A stretch of DNA of 64,000 nt from positions 186,001-250,000 of the forward strand of contig NZ_CP143545.1 in the NCBI RefSeq assembly GCF_046237625.1. The letters are read 5' to 3'. The position numbers were made by a program, and so were the translations under genes. Of the stretch, positions 41,559-49,976 are shown piece after piece (within the stretch, counting starts at the first letter, position 1; every line of letters starts with the position of its first letter). The notes beneath the pieces were generated by a model. The model had not been told where the DNA came from. It did not search any database and saw only the letters and a program-made list of their open reading frames with translations. Origin of the DNA: Paraperibacillus esterisolvens (GTDB taxonomy: Bacteria > Bacillota > Bacilli > Bacillales > DSM-1321).

Positions 41559-42437
41559 TCACGGGAGGCGGAATTTTTTCAAAAAAGACAGGAAATCCAG
41601 CTGAATGGAGTGCTGATATTTCATGACTGTATATGTCCGTGCGGCAGGCAGGGGGAATAGCGGGAAGTCTATTTCAAGCAGCCTGCCCTCAAGGAGCTCT
41701 CTCCGCACGGTGGAAACAGGAAGGAATGAAACGCCCAGCCCTTCCTCGATGAAACGCTTTGTAACATGGACCTCTGAGACAACCATGGTCTGTAAAGGAA
41801 GGTGCTGCTTCAGCTCCTTCAGCAGTCCTTCCCAATACTCAGGGTGGTTATGAATGATGAGCCTCTTGGTGGAGAGGATTTCAGCCGCGTCCAGAGGAGG
41901 TCCGCTTTCAATATCCCGCCCGTCCCGCGGTGCGCAAAGCAGCAGCTTATCCTCATAAAGCTGGCTGACAATTAATTCAGGGTGGAGGATATTCATCCGG
42001 GAGAGGCCGAGATCTGCTTTCCCCGACAGGACCGCACTGCCGATATCCTTGGAGTCTAACACCTGCACCTCTAATTCCAGGTCTTGATTCAGCTCCATAT
42101 ATCTGTGGAGGATCACAGGCATGATTGAGGAAGCGATGAGCGGGGAGATGGCCAGTGTGAGCTTTTTCGCCAGCCCCTGCTTCAGCCGGTGCAGGTCTTC
42201 AAGACCGCCCTTATAGGACCCGGCTGCTGCTACAGCGTGAGGCAGGAATCTCCTGCCTGCTTCGGTAAGGAGCACTCGTCTGCCGATCCGCTCAAACAGC
42301 AGGACATCGAGGGTTTCTTCGAGGAGTTTTATATGAACACTTACAGTTGGCTGCGAAATAAATAACTCCTCTGCCGTCTGGCGGAAGTTTTCAAGATCTG
42401 CTGCTGTAATGAAGGTTTTCAGCCATTTGAATTCCAA
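41559..42437 (-). CDS. citR: CitR: LysR-family regulator divergent to citA
   Basis: A 292-residue LysR regulator. The N-terminal helix-turn-helix is MEFKWLKTFITAADLENFRQ, then AEELFISQPTVSVHIKLLEE. The effector domain has the usual LTLAISPLIAS and ADLGLSRMN. Length matches B. subtilis CitR (291), and the gene faces a minor citrate synthase gene exactly as citR faces citA. In B. subtilis CitR represses citA. TTG start with GAGGGAATAT upstream. Confidence 0.88.
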   Translation of the reverse strand: MEFKWLKTFITAADLENFRQTAEELFISQPTVSVHIKLLEETLDVLLFERIGRRVLLTEAGRRFLPHAVAAAGSYKGGLEDLHRLKQGLAKKLTLAISPLIASSIMPVILHRYMELNQDLELEVQVLDSKDIGSAVLSGKADLGLSRMNILHPELIVSQLYEDKLLLCAPRDGRDIESGPPLDAAEILSTKRLIIHNHPEYWEGLLKELKQHLPLQTMVVSEVHVTKRFIEEGLGVSFLPVSTVRRELLEGRLLEIDFPLFPLPAARTYTVMKYQHSIQLDFLSFLKKFRLP

Positions 42438-42466
42438 GGATATTCCCTCTCTCCTGATTAATATTC

Positions 42467-42489
42467 ATAATCAAATATTGTCTGATTAT
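42467..42489. promoter_or_regulatory. Candidate CitR operator
   Basis: ATAATCA (42467-42473), 9-base spacer, TGATTAT (42483-42489): a 7-bp inverted repeat in the citR/citA divergent region, of a size typical of LysR sites. Confidence 0.55.
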
Positions 42490-42545
42490 TCATTATTATA
42501 TATCAATTCAGCCAGATATAATAAATAGAAAAGGAGGAGATTCTC

Positions 42546-43634
42546 GTGATAGCAAAAGGTTTAAAAGGGGTAACAGCGGCGGAAACGGAAATAAGCTTTA
42601 TTGATGGAGAGCAGGGCATTCTTGTGTACAGGGGGCATGAAGCGCGGAAACTGGCTGAAGAATGCAGCTTTGAGGAGGTTTGTTATCTGCTCTGGCACAA
42701 AAAGCTGCCAGGCAGAGAGGAGCTGTCCGGATTAAAAGACCGAATGAGGGAGGCAAGGGCCCTTCCCGATTATATCAGGAAGATGCTTAATATGCTCCCG
42801 TCAGAAATGGGCCTGATGGAGGCGCTCCGTACAGCAGTATCTGCCCTGGGGACAGAAGAATACGGCTGGAAGCCCACCACTGATCAATCAGCCCGGATAA
42901 CCGGCATGATTCCTTCTATCATTGCCCATTACCATCACGAAAGGAACGGTACCCGGCATCATGAACCCCGGGCAGATTTAAGTCATGTGGAAAATTATTT
43001 ATTTATGCTGAGCGGACAAACTCCCGATCCGGTACATGTGAGGGCCCTCGAAGCCTATATGATTCTTGGGATGGAGCATGGATTGAATGCTTCCACCTTT
43101 TCGGCGAGGGTGATCAGCTCATCGGAATCAGATCTAGTTTCTGCGATATGCGGGGCAGTCGGCACGATGAAAGGCCCTCTTCACGGCGGGGCACTAAGCG
43201 GTGTAACCGCCATGCTGGATGAAATAGGATCCAAAGAAAGAGCGGAGGATTGGCTGCGAGGCAGATTAGAGAGGGGAGAGAAGCTGATGGGATTCGGGCA
43301 CCGGGCCTACCGGACGCAGGATCCGCGGGCTGCTGCATTGAGTTCACTTGCTGAAGACATTGGCCGGCAGGATAAATGGCTGGATCTGGCACGCTATGTA
43401 GAAGGCCGGGCCATCCGCCTGCTTGCAGAATATAAACCCGGCAGGCGCCTCTATACAAATGTAGAGTTTTACGCCGCTGCTGTCATGCGGGCCATTCGTT
43501 TTGATGCAGACCTTTTCACTCCGACCTTCACCGCAGCCCGTGCAGCAGGATGGTGTGCACATGTATTGGAGCAGGCGGAAGATAATGCCATTTACCGGCC
43601 GGAGGCGGCCTATATCGGGACCTTCAATAAATAA
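42546..43634 (+). CDS. citA: Citrate synthase, CitA type
   Basis: A 362-residue type I/short citrate synthase: GLKGVTAAETEISFIDGEQGILVYRGH at the start, active-site His in MEHGLNASTFSARV and KGPLHGGALSG, Asp in the late NVEFYAAAVMRAI block. It condenses oxaloacetate and acetyl-CoA (or propionyl-CoA in methylcitrate synthases). In B. subtilis CitA is the minor citrate synthase. GTG start preceded by GGAGGAG. Divergent to citR. The first signature His lies in MGFGHRAYR. Confidence 0.92.
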   Translation: MIAKGLKGVTAAETEISFIDGEQGILVYRGHEARKLAEECSFEEVCYLLWHKKLPGREELSGLKDRMREARALPDYIRKMLNMLPSEMGLMEALRTAVSALGTEEYGWKPTTDQSARITGMIPSIIAHYHHERNGTRHHEPRADLSHVENYLFMLSGQTPDPVHVRALEAYMILGMEHGLNASTFSARVISSSESDLVSAICGAVGTMKGPLHGGALSGVTAMLDEIGSKERAEDWLRGRLERGEKLMGFGHRAYRTQDPRAAALSSLAEDIGRQDKWLDLARYVEGRAIRLLAEYKPGRRLYTNVEFYAAAVMRAIRFDADLFTPTFTAARAAGWCAHVLEQAEDNAIYRPEAAYIGTFNK

Positions 43635-43637
43635 GAA

Positions 43638-43671
43638 CCGGCATACCCGTTTACGGGACGCCGGCTTTTTT
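43638..43671 (+). terminator. Terminator after citA
   Basis: CCGGC with an inner CCCG/CGGG arm and closing GCCGG, followed by a T-run. Confidence 0.8.
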
Positions 43672-43719
43672 GGGGCAAAGGGGCGGAGTTGCAATTGTCA
43701 CGAAGCTCCCTTTTGTTTT

Positions 43720-44337
43720 TTATTCCTGCACGGGAAGATGGGAAACATCTCCTTGAAAGATGATTTCAGGCTGTCCCTGTTTCACTTCAATTTTGGTCAG
43801 ACTCGTGTTCAAAAGGGGAGTCTGCTTGAATAGGTCTTCGAGGGGTGTTTTCTTAATGAAAGAAAGCAGTACCCTTAAAAAGATTGAGTGGGAAACGATC
43901 AGCAGCGTTCCTGAGGAATGCTTTTCCAAAATTTCATTCCACATATTTTCCGCCCGTGCGTATACATCCTGAAACAGTTCTCCCTGATTTCGGGCATATA
44001 AATGCGGGGTTTCCCAGAAAGCTTTTACTTCATTGGCATATTGACTGATGACATCTTCCTTGGTCCTGCCTTCCCAGTCGCCAAAATGCATTTCGCGGAG
44101 GCGGTCATCCTTCAGGATCTGGATCGGCCTGTTTCCAATGATGATCTCAGCCGTATGCCAGGCTCTTTTGCTCGAACTTGAATACACCAGGTCAATCGGC
44201 TCATCCTTCAGCCGGCCGGCAAGGCGTTCAGCACCCGTCACGCCTTCAGGGGTCAATTCCCCGTTGCCCCAGCCCTGCCACCTCGTGGCCACATTCCATT
44301 CTGTTTTTCCATGTCTTACAAGATATATGGTCAGCAC
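43720..44337 (-). CDS. Histidine phosphatase-family protein
   Basis: A 205-residue phosphoglycerate mutase-like phosphatase. The catalytic His lies in LVRHGKTEWN, Glu in REMHFGDWEGRT and the second His in VSHSIFLRVLL. Members act on phosphosugars, adenosylcobalamin intermediates or other small phosphates; function not assigned. GTG start with AAAGGAGAC upstream. It is oriented opposite to citA and stands alone. Confidence 0.88.
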   Translation of the reverse strand: MLTIYLVRHGKTEWNVATRWQGWGNGELTPEGVTGAERLAGRLKDEPIDLVYSSSSKRAWHTAEIIIGNRPIQILKDDRLREMHFGDWEGRTKEDVISQYANEVKAFWETPHLYARNQGELFQDVYARAENMWNEILEKHSSGTLLIVSHSIFLRVLLSFIKKTPLEDLFKQTPLLNTSLTKIEVKQGQPEIIFQGDVSHLPVQE

Positions 44338-44486
44338 AAAAAAGTCTCCTTTTGTTCCATGATGTCTGCCCTGCTATTTTACAGCATTTCTATATTTTAT
44401 CCGAACTTTTGCTTAAACCCTGACTGCGTGCAGGTTTCACGACTGGCGCGGAGGTAGAGGTAAACGAGACTTGAAAGGAGAAGTTT

Positions 44487-44612
44487 GTGAGGAAAGGGGA
44501 GCTTGGTTTTAAAGGCATAGCCTGCAAACAGTGTACGTTCTCTGTTGAAGGTAAATTGTCAAGGCATGAACGTGCAGAACAGGTTACTGTCCCTCAGTAT
44601 GAGGATTTATAA
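44487..44612 (+). CDS. Possible 41-residue protein with a CxxC motif
   Basis: A GTG at 44487 with AAAGGAGAAG ending about 3 bases upstream opens a 41-codon frame (starting MRKGELGFKGIACKQCTFSV, ending QYEDL) with one CxxC pair. It is below the size at which chance frames can be dismissed; codon use is ordinary. It lies in a 617-base gap (44338-44954) between the phosphatase and the next gene, in which I see no other ORF, RNA or terminator. Confidence 0.25.
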   Translation: MRKGELGFKGIACKQCTFSVEGKLSRHERAEQVTVPQYEDL

Positions 44613-44715
44613 TGAGGAACAGAACGGACTCCCGCAAATTATAAAGGCAATAGGGGAACTTAGCTATGATATAAAAGAAACTTGAGTTTTTATTCGCTGC
44701 CCATGCGCGGAGGAC

Positions 44716-44735
44716 AAGAGCAGGAACAAACACAA
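44716..44735 (+). repeat. 20-base sequence identical to 22834-22853
   Basis: Exact second copy of AAGAGCAGGAACAAACACAA, 21.9 kb away, again intergenic. No known element recognised. Confidence 0.5.
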
Positions 44736-44954
44736 AAAGGCTGTTCAGCGGAGTAAGGCGCAGGCACAGCGGTTATACTGCCCGCACCAGTCAGCTGCTG
44801 CAATTGGTATAATAGTAAATGTTCCCTATATATGATATATTTACTTATTATTTCGGAAAGAATGAAAATAGTCTATAATCGACCGGTACCTGAGTCCACA
44901 GGATTATGAAGCGGATTGGCAGGATGGGTGGTTTTCATATCGGAGGTAAAATAA

Positions 44955-45722
44955 ATGAAATTAGAGACTCGGGATGTTTTATACCTTCACCTGCAGGCTT
45001 CTGAAAGGTTTGTGGTGTCCTATGGGATGGAGTTCAAGGAATTCACAGCGAGCCTGAACCAGGTTCTTCCTAATCTGCTGCTTTTAAAGCATAAGTATGA
45101 GGATGGAGAATTCAATTTGAATACGCTCATGGACTATGTGACCCGGGAAGAGCTGCCGAGTCTGATGAAGCAGAATGTATACAGCTATGGAGATTTCTGC
45201 TGGATCGACTTTAAAGAAGAAGGCAGCCTGGATCAATTGGACGGCCACGAAATAGCAGAACTGCTTTATCTCGGCCATTGCAAAGGACATCTGAAGCCTC
45301 CCTTCTACCGTCAGCTCAATAATTCGTTTGTTTATCTTGCCCACGATGACGGCTGGTTTAATAAAACGTATTACCGATCCATGGATACTTTTTATGAATT
45401 GCTGGGGAATCTGATCCCATTAAAACTTGAACTGCTCAAGAGGGAAAGATCCTGGCTTGGCGGTCTCCGGAAGAAGGCAGAGTACGGGCCAATGCCTGCC
45501 TCTGTGCTGCAGGAACTCCGGGCCTATCTCGCAGAAGGGGCTGCTATTTCCTTCAGGCATATACAGCAGAACAGAAATAGAATTGAAATTCCCTTCTGGC
45601 TCCTCGGGGATTATGTGAATATGGATGATATGATGGAGGATTTTACAGCGGCTGCCACAGGCATTCCGGCGGGGCATATTGTCTTCCAAAGAAAAACAAG
45701 AGAATGGCAGATTGAAAAATAA
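44955..45722 (+). CDS. Conserved-looking protein of unknown function
   Basis: A 255-residue soluble protein without membrane segments or signal peptide. It has aromatic-rich stretches (SYGDFCWIDFKEEGSLDQL, then PFYRQLNNSFVYLAHDDGWF) and several charged helices. It starts at an ATG with CGGAGGT upstream and is followed by a strong terminator, so it is a genuine single-gene unit. I do not recognise the family and give no function. Confidence 0.75.
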   Translation: MKLETRDVLYLHLQASERFVVSYGMEFKEFTASLNQVLPNLLLLKHKYEDGEFNLNTLMDYVTREELPSLMKQNVYSYGDFCWIDFKEEGSLDQLDGHEIAELLYLGHCKGHLKPPFYRQLNNSFVYLAHDDGWFNKTYYRSMDTFYELLGNLIPLKLELLKRERSWLGGLRKKAEYGPMPASVLQELRAYLAEGAAISFRHIQQNRNRIEIPFWLLGDYVNMDDMMEDFTAAATGIPAGHIVFQRKTREWQIEK

Positions 45723-45752
45723 CCGCAGGCACCAAACGGGCCTGCGGTTATT
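45721..45752. terminator. Terminator between the unknown gene and the CDF gene
   Basis: AACCGCAGGC (45721-45730) pairs with GCCTGCGGTT (45740-45749) around 9 bases. The tail on the plus strand is only T-rich. Confidence 0.85.
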
Positions 45753-45760
45753 TATGCTCT

Positions 45761-46660
45761 TTAAGTATCATCTTCTGAAAAATACGGATTCAAGTGGATG
45801 AGCACTTCTTCCACATTATCAAACTTGCTGATGAGGGCATTCCGAATGTCCCTTGTAAGATCATGACCCTCTTTGATGGACTTGTCATGGTCGATGGATA
45901 TACGGATATCCACCAGGACATAATGGCCATGCTCCCTGGCGCGGATTTTATCAATCCTCTTCACGTCGCTATAGCTTTCAATCACCTCGATATACTGCTG
46001 GAGAATTTCCGGTGCCACACTTCTTTCAAGCAGGATATGAAAAGCCTCAGCAAGCATTTCCCGCGCTATCTTAAAAATTAGATAGGCCACGAATATACTC
46101 GCAATCTTGTCGCCGTATAGCAAAATATCGATATGGAACCTGCCGCCCAGGATGGATAGGAAAACACCCGCAGCGGCCGCGATAGAGGCAGCGATATCCG
46201 CCTTATGATCAAATGCGATGGCTTCAATTGCTTTGCTCTTATACTCCTTCGATACTTTAAGTGAATATCTGTACAGAATCTCCTTCGTCACATAGGAGAA
46301 CAGGGCAACCCAAACCGCAATCAGATTCGGTGTCTCAATTGGGTGGAAGAAGCCAATGACCGCCTCGTAAACAATATAAAAGGAGACCAATAATAACACG
46401 ATGCCGACAATGCCTGAAACGATGACCTCCGCCTTGCCATGGCCATAGGGATGGTCCTCATCGGCCGGCTTATTGGAAATCCTGATAACAAGCAGGACAA
46501 TGACAGACGCGAAAACATCTGCCGCGGAATGAATTCCATCCGCAAAGACTGCATCAGAATTAGCGGAAAGTCCGACAAGGATCTTCCCGAGCGTAAGTAT
46601 GATATTGCTCCAGACGCTGATCCAGGCTACTTTTTTTGCAATGGATTCTCTTGCTCCCAC
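45761..46660 (-). CDS. Cation diffusion facilitator (CDF) family metal exporter
   Basis: A 299-residue exporter with six membrane segments and a cytoplasmic C-terminal domain. Metal-site motifs are FADGIHSAADV in segment 2 and FDHKADIAAS in segment 5. The GHGKAEV loop and the terminal HVLVDIRISIDH-like strand are family-typical. It expels zinc, cobalt, manganese or iron by proton exchange. The GTG at 46660 with GAGGTGAG upstream is preferred to an ATG 34 codons earlier, whose encoded N-terminus does not fit the family. Resembles B. subtilis YeaB/YdfM. Confidence 0.9.
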   Translation of the reverse strand: MGARESIAKKVAWISVWSNIILTLGKILVGLSANSDAVFADGIHSAADVFASVIVLLVIRISNKPADEDHPYGHGKAEVIVSGIVGIVLLLVSFYIVYEAVIGFFHPIETPNLIAVWVALFSYVTKEILYRYSLKVSKEYKSKAIEAIAFDHKADIAASIAAAAGVFLSILGGRFHIDILLYGDKIASIFVAYLIFKIAREMLAEAFHILLERSVAPEILQQYIEVIESYSDVKRIDKIRAREHGHYVLVDIRISIDHDKSIKEGHDLTRDIRNALISKFDNVEEVLIHLNPYFSEDDT

Positions 46661-46924
46661 GTTCTCACCTCGTAAATAATCTTTTGCTATGTTACCAAAT
46701 CGATAAATGGTGGGTCTAGAGCAACGTTTTTTAGTACAGCCCATTATGTTGAGTCCAGCCAATAAGTTTGTGTAAAGATAAAACCCATGATAATCAGTTT
46801 CTCTATTTTTATCTCTTTTTCGCCTGCCTAAACTTGGGAAAGGGAGAATAGTTTTAGATGTGTTCGCAATCTAGCGGATAAAAAGGGTAAATTCAGCTGG
46901 AGATGCTCCGCCTCCGGCTGCGGG

Positions 46925-47080
46925 GATGAAGGCCTTTTCGATCACGCTCCAGCTCCAAAAAGGTCTTCATACCCCTGATGAAGGACATTTCAATCACGCA
47001 TCATCTCCAAAAAGGTCCTCATCCCCCCAATGAAGGACATTTCAGTCAAGCATCATCTCCAAAAAGGTCTTCATTCTATT
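46925..47080 (+). repeat. Three units of a dispersed 52-bp repeat (copy B)
   Basis: Units start at 46925, 46977 and 47029, exactly 52 bases apart. Each begins RATGAAGG, then A/TTTCAATCACGC, CTCCAAAAAGGT, and ends CTTCAT or CCTCAT. The reverse complement matches the units at 29106-29209 over almost their whole length. An open frame across the array (46978-47196) is not a gene. Confidence 0.75.
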
Positions 47081-47192
47081 TCTCCTTCCATAGAAATTGT
47101 GAATGCCGATCTAGAGGCTGCAATCACTTCATAAAGCACTGGAAAGAGCTGCACAACCAAAAGAAGACAAACAATCTTTTTTCTGCTATTAT

Positions 47193-47210
47193 CTAACTAA
47201 CGATAGTTAG
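47193..47210. promoter_or_regulatory. Palindromic operator before the TetR-SMR operon
   Basis: CTAACT (47193-47198), AACGAT, AGTTAG (47205-47210), with 7-bp arms when the flanking A/T pair is counted, lies 26 bases before the TetR start. A plausible binding site for that TetR protein. Confidence 0.6.
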
Positions 47211-47235
47211 GTAAAACAGAAAGGCGGTAAACCGG

Positions 47236-47814
47236 TTGAACACTGCAGATCTTATAAGGAAGAAAGCTCTAGAATTATTTGCTGCCGGGGGCTATGAGGG
47301 AACAGCCCTGTCACAGATAGCAGGGGCGGTTGGGATTAAGACACCTTCCATCTATGCGCATTTCTCTTCTAAGGAAGAATTATATATAGCAGTATTGAGG
47401 GATATTGTTCTTAAGGAAATGAAAAAGCTTCAAGAGATAAAGAAGGACAGCGGGGAGATAGAACGGGATATAAAAGCGCTGTTTTATCATCTTGGGGATT
47501 TTGCAGGAAAAGGGGAAGAGCTGCTTTTCTATAAGCGGGCTGTTTTCTTTCCGCCAGCGAGCCTTGACGAGCGCATTAAAAAGGAGATCATCCACTTTGA
47601 GGTCCTTTCCGGAGAAATGATGAAATCCATCCTGGATCTCGGGATGAAGAGGAATATATTAAAGAACTTAGATCTTGATGAAGTTCACTCCAGTTTTTTC
47701 TGCCTGCTTGACGGCCTTTTCTTTGAGCAGCATCTTTATGAGCTGGATGAATTATTGAGACGGCGGGAACAAATCTGGAAATTCTTTTGGTTTTCCATTA
47801 AAAAGGAGTCTTGA
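47236..47814 (+). CDS. TetR-family regulator of the SMR efflux pair
   Basis: A 192-residue regulator with an N-terminal helix-turn-helix (AAGGYEGTALSQIAGAVGIKTPSIYAHFSSKEELYIAVL) and a helical C-terminal domain. TTG start with AAAGGCGG eight bases upstream. It is 4 bases upstream of the first SMR gene, and a palindrome sits in its promoter, so it probably represses its own operon and is relieved by an efflux substrate. Confidence 0.88.
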   Translation: MNTADLIRKKALELFAAGGYEGTALSQIAGAVGIKTPSIYAHFSSKEELYIAVLRDIVLKEMKKLQEIKKDSGEIERDIKALFYHLGDFAGKGEELLFYKRAVFFPPASLDERIKKEIIHFEVLSGEMMKSILDLGMKRNILKNLDLDEVHSSFFCLLDGLFFEQHLYELDELLRRREQIWKFFWFSIKKES

Positions 47815-47818
47815 TGCA

Positions 47819-48169
47819 ATGAAACCGAGCTGGATATATTTAATCATAGCCGGATTGACGGAAATCGTCTGGGCATTCGGGCTGAGGGAATCTGAAGGGT
47901 TCACGGAAGCCGTGCCCACTATTGTTACGGTGGTTTTCATGATCATCAGCTTTTTCTTGTTTTCAAAAGCGATTGCCTATATTCCGATCGGCACGGGCTA
48001 TGCTGTCTTTACCGGAATAGGGGCAGCGGGTACCGTCATTATCGGGTTCTTTATTGGTGAAGCTGTAAGCTTGATGAAAATCGTTTTTCTTGTCATTCTG
48101 CTTACGGGGATCGTTGGCTTGAAGCTGACCACAACAGACGGCGCAAAAGAAGGGAATGAAACAACATGA
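47819..48169 (+). CDS. SMR-family multidrug/guanidinium exporter subunit 1
   Basis: A 116-residue four-helix transporter with the essential Glu in LIIAGLTEIVWAFGL, and GTGYAVFTGIGAAGTVIIG in helix 3-4. It resembles YkkC/YvdR-type subunits. Its end overlaps the second subunit by 4 bases, so the two likely form an obligate heterodimer. Substrates may be guanidinium ions or quaternary ammonium compounds; unlike ykkC genes there is no guanidine riboswitch upstream, and a TetR takes that place. Confidence 0.9.
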   Translation: MKPSWIYLIIAGLTEIVWAFGLRESEGFTEAVPTIVTVVFMIISFFLFSKAIAYIPIGTGYAVFTGIGAAGTVIIGFFIGEAVSLMKIVFLVILLTGIVGLKLTTTDGAKEGNETT

Positions 48170-48486
48170 ACTGGCTGTTCTTGCTTGCTGCCGGCATTGG
48201 GGAAATCGGATTTGTCATTTTCATGAAGCTCTCGAATGGTTTTAAAGATACTTTTTACAGTCTGCTGACCTTCGGGGCAGCCATCATCAGCTTCTACTGC
48301 CTGTCAATTGCCTTGTTGACCATACCCCTTGGTACTGGCTACTCCGTCTGGACAGGGATCGGCGCGGCCGGAAGTGTGGTGCTGGGGATGATTTTCTTTA
48401 AGGAATCAAAATCGCCCCTGCGCATCTTTTTCCTGCTGATGATCATCATTGGGGTAATCGGCCTGAGAATCGTCTCGCCGCACTAA
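48166..48486 (+). CDS. SMR-family multidrug/guanidinium exporter subunit 2
   Basis: A 106-residue four-helix partner with Glu in LAAGIGEIGFVIFMK and GTGYSVWTGIGAAGSVVLG. The start is inside the end of subunit 1 (ATGA). Such asymmetric pairs work as heterodimers in the inner membrane. The 300-base region after it (48487-48786) holds the ddl promoter and nothing else I can identify. Confidence 0.9.
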   Translation: MNWLFLLAAGIGEIGFVIFMKLSNGFKDTFYSLLTFGAAIISFYCLSIALLTIPLGTGYSVWTGIGAAGSVVLGMIFFKESKSPLRIFFLLMIIIGVIGLRIVSPH

Positions 48487-48720
48487 TATTAAATTTTAGT
48501 TTCTCCTGCACAGGTACAGCCCGTCCTTTCATATGCTGAAAGGAATGATTTTCAAACACAATTAGGCGTGGGGTGGAGCAGGGCACTGCAGGTAAGCCGG
48601 AAAGATCAATGAAGTGCACACCTGGCTGCAGGAAGCCTGCTGATAGATGCAGATCCCCCCCCTTTCCGCAGTAAAAAGGAAGTTTTTCCATTATAAACAA
48701 GCATAGAAGACAGTGGTAAT

Positions 48721-48751
48721 TTGTTTCGTTTATCCGGATAAATGGTACAAT
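48721..48751 (+). promoter_or_regulatory. ddl promoter with a palindrome in a long spacer
   Basis: TTGTTT (48721-48726) and TACAAT (48746-48751) are separated by 19 bases. The spacer contains the perfect palindrome TTTATCCGGATAAA (48729-48742). A 19-base spacer plus dyad is the layout used by MerR-type activators; the link is inference. Confidence 0.5.
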
Positions 48752-48786
48752 AGAATGTGCTTTAAAGATAATTGGAGGTATTTACG

Positions 48787-49857
48787 ATGAAAATGAAACT
48801 GGGCCTGCTTTACGGGGGAAAATCAGCTGAACATAAGGTATCCATGCAGACAGCGCTTGCCGTCATCAAGGCGCTTGACTTAAATAAATTTGACATTCAT
48901 CCCATTTACATAACTGAGGAGGGAAAATGGGTTAACGGCCCGCAGCTCACTGCGCCGGCCTCTTCGGTCAAAGAACTGGAGTTTAAGGCCGGAAGCAGTC
49001 CGGTATCAATGGACCAGGCACTCACTCTTCAAGAGGAAGAAAAGGGCTCATTTGACGTCATTTTCCCTCTGCTGCACGGACCAAACGGAGAAGATGGGAC
49101 CGTTCAGGGGATGCTTGAACTCCTGAATCTTCCTTATGTAGGCAATGGGGTCCTTGCTTCCTCTGCCGGAATGGATAAAGTCATCATGAAAAATATATTT
49201 GCACAGGCCGGCCTGCCGCAGGTAGGGTATGTGTGGTTCATCCGATCCGAGTGGGAGAACAACCGCGGAGCTTCTTATGAAAAGGTAGAGACCGAGATTG
49301 GCTATCCTTGCTTCGTTAAGCCTGCCAACCTGGGTTCAAGCGTCGGGATCAGCAAATGTACAAACCGCGAAGAACTGGAAGCAGCCTTTGCGGAAGCCTT
49401 CCAATTTGACCGTAAAATCATCATTGAACAGGGTGTGAAGGCACGCGAGATTGAACTGGGTGTCCTTGGAAATGATAATCCGGAAGTGTCGGTTGCCGGT
49501 GAAATCGTCGCTAAAAAGGATTTCTATGACTATAAGGCGAAGTATGAAGATGGAGATACCGCGATGATCATCCCGGCAGAGCTTGATCCGGCTCTATATG
49601 AAGAATTGAAGGAGCAGGCTGTGCGGGCATTTAAATCTCTCGATTGCTCAGGCCTTGTCAGGGCGGACTTTTTTGTCGATGACAATAACAGTATTTATAT
49701 CAATGAAGTAAATACTATGCCGGGCTTTACACCTTTCAGTATGTTCCCGCTGCTATGGAAGCATACAGGTGTCGATTATCCTCAGCTGATTGAAAAGCTG
49801 GTCGGCTATGCGGTGGAACGCCATGAGGAAAAACAGAAGATAAAATATACATTCTAA
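48787..49857 (+). CDS. ddl: D-alanine--D-alanine ligase
   Basis: A 356-residue ATP-grasp enzyme making D-Ala-D-Ala for peptidoglycan precursors. It has MKLGLLYGGKSAEHKVSMQTA at the start, FPLLHGPNGEDGTVQG, the ATP-binding PCFVKPANLGSSVGISK and metal ligands in EVNTMPGFTPFSMFP. The start at 48787 has GGAGG eight bases upstream. It precedes murF, its pathway partner, as in B. subtilis. Confidence 0.96.
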   Translation: MKMKLGLLYGGKSAEHKVSMQTALAVIKALDLNKFDIHPIYITEEGKWVNGPQLTAPASSVKELEFKAGSSPVSMDQALTLQEEEKGSFDVIFPLLHGPNGEDGTVQGMLELLNLPYVGNGVLASSAGMDKVIMKNIFAQAGLPQVGYVWFIRSEWENNRGASYEKVETEIGYPCFVKPANLGSSVGISKCTNREELEAAFAEAFQFDRKIIIEQGVKAREIELGVLGNDNPEVSVAGEIVAKKDFYDYKAKYEDGDTAMIIPAELDPALYEELKEQAVRAFKSLDCSGLVRADFFVDDNNSIYINEVNTMPGFTPFSMFPLLWKHTGVDYPQLIEKLVGYAVERHEEKQKIKYTF

Positions 49858-49896
49858 AAGAGAGCCCCTGGCACTGGGCAAAAAAGCAGGGGCATG

Positions 49897-49938
49897 GGCA
49901 GAAGCGGAATCGACCAGATGCCGGGCTTCTGCCTCTTT
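49897..49938 (+). terminator. Possible terminator between ddl and murF
   Basis: GGCAGAAGC (49897-49905) pairs with GCTTCTGCC (49925-49933) around a 19-base loop, then TCTTTAA. The short T-run suggests partial termination. Confidence 0.5.
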
Positions 49939-49976
49939 AATTCGAAACTGAAAATTTACATATGCAGGAGGATTCC

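Noticed and set aside
44338..44954. A small RNA or riboswitch in this 617-base gap
   Set aside because: No known aptamer core, T-box or strong terminator could be identified on either strand.
46925..47080. The 52-bp repeats considered as a CRISPR array
   Set aside because: There are no distinct spacers of constant length between identical repeats; the units are contiguous and no cas genes are near.
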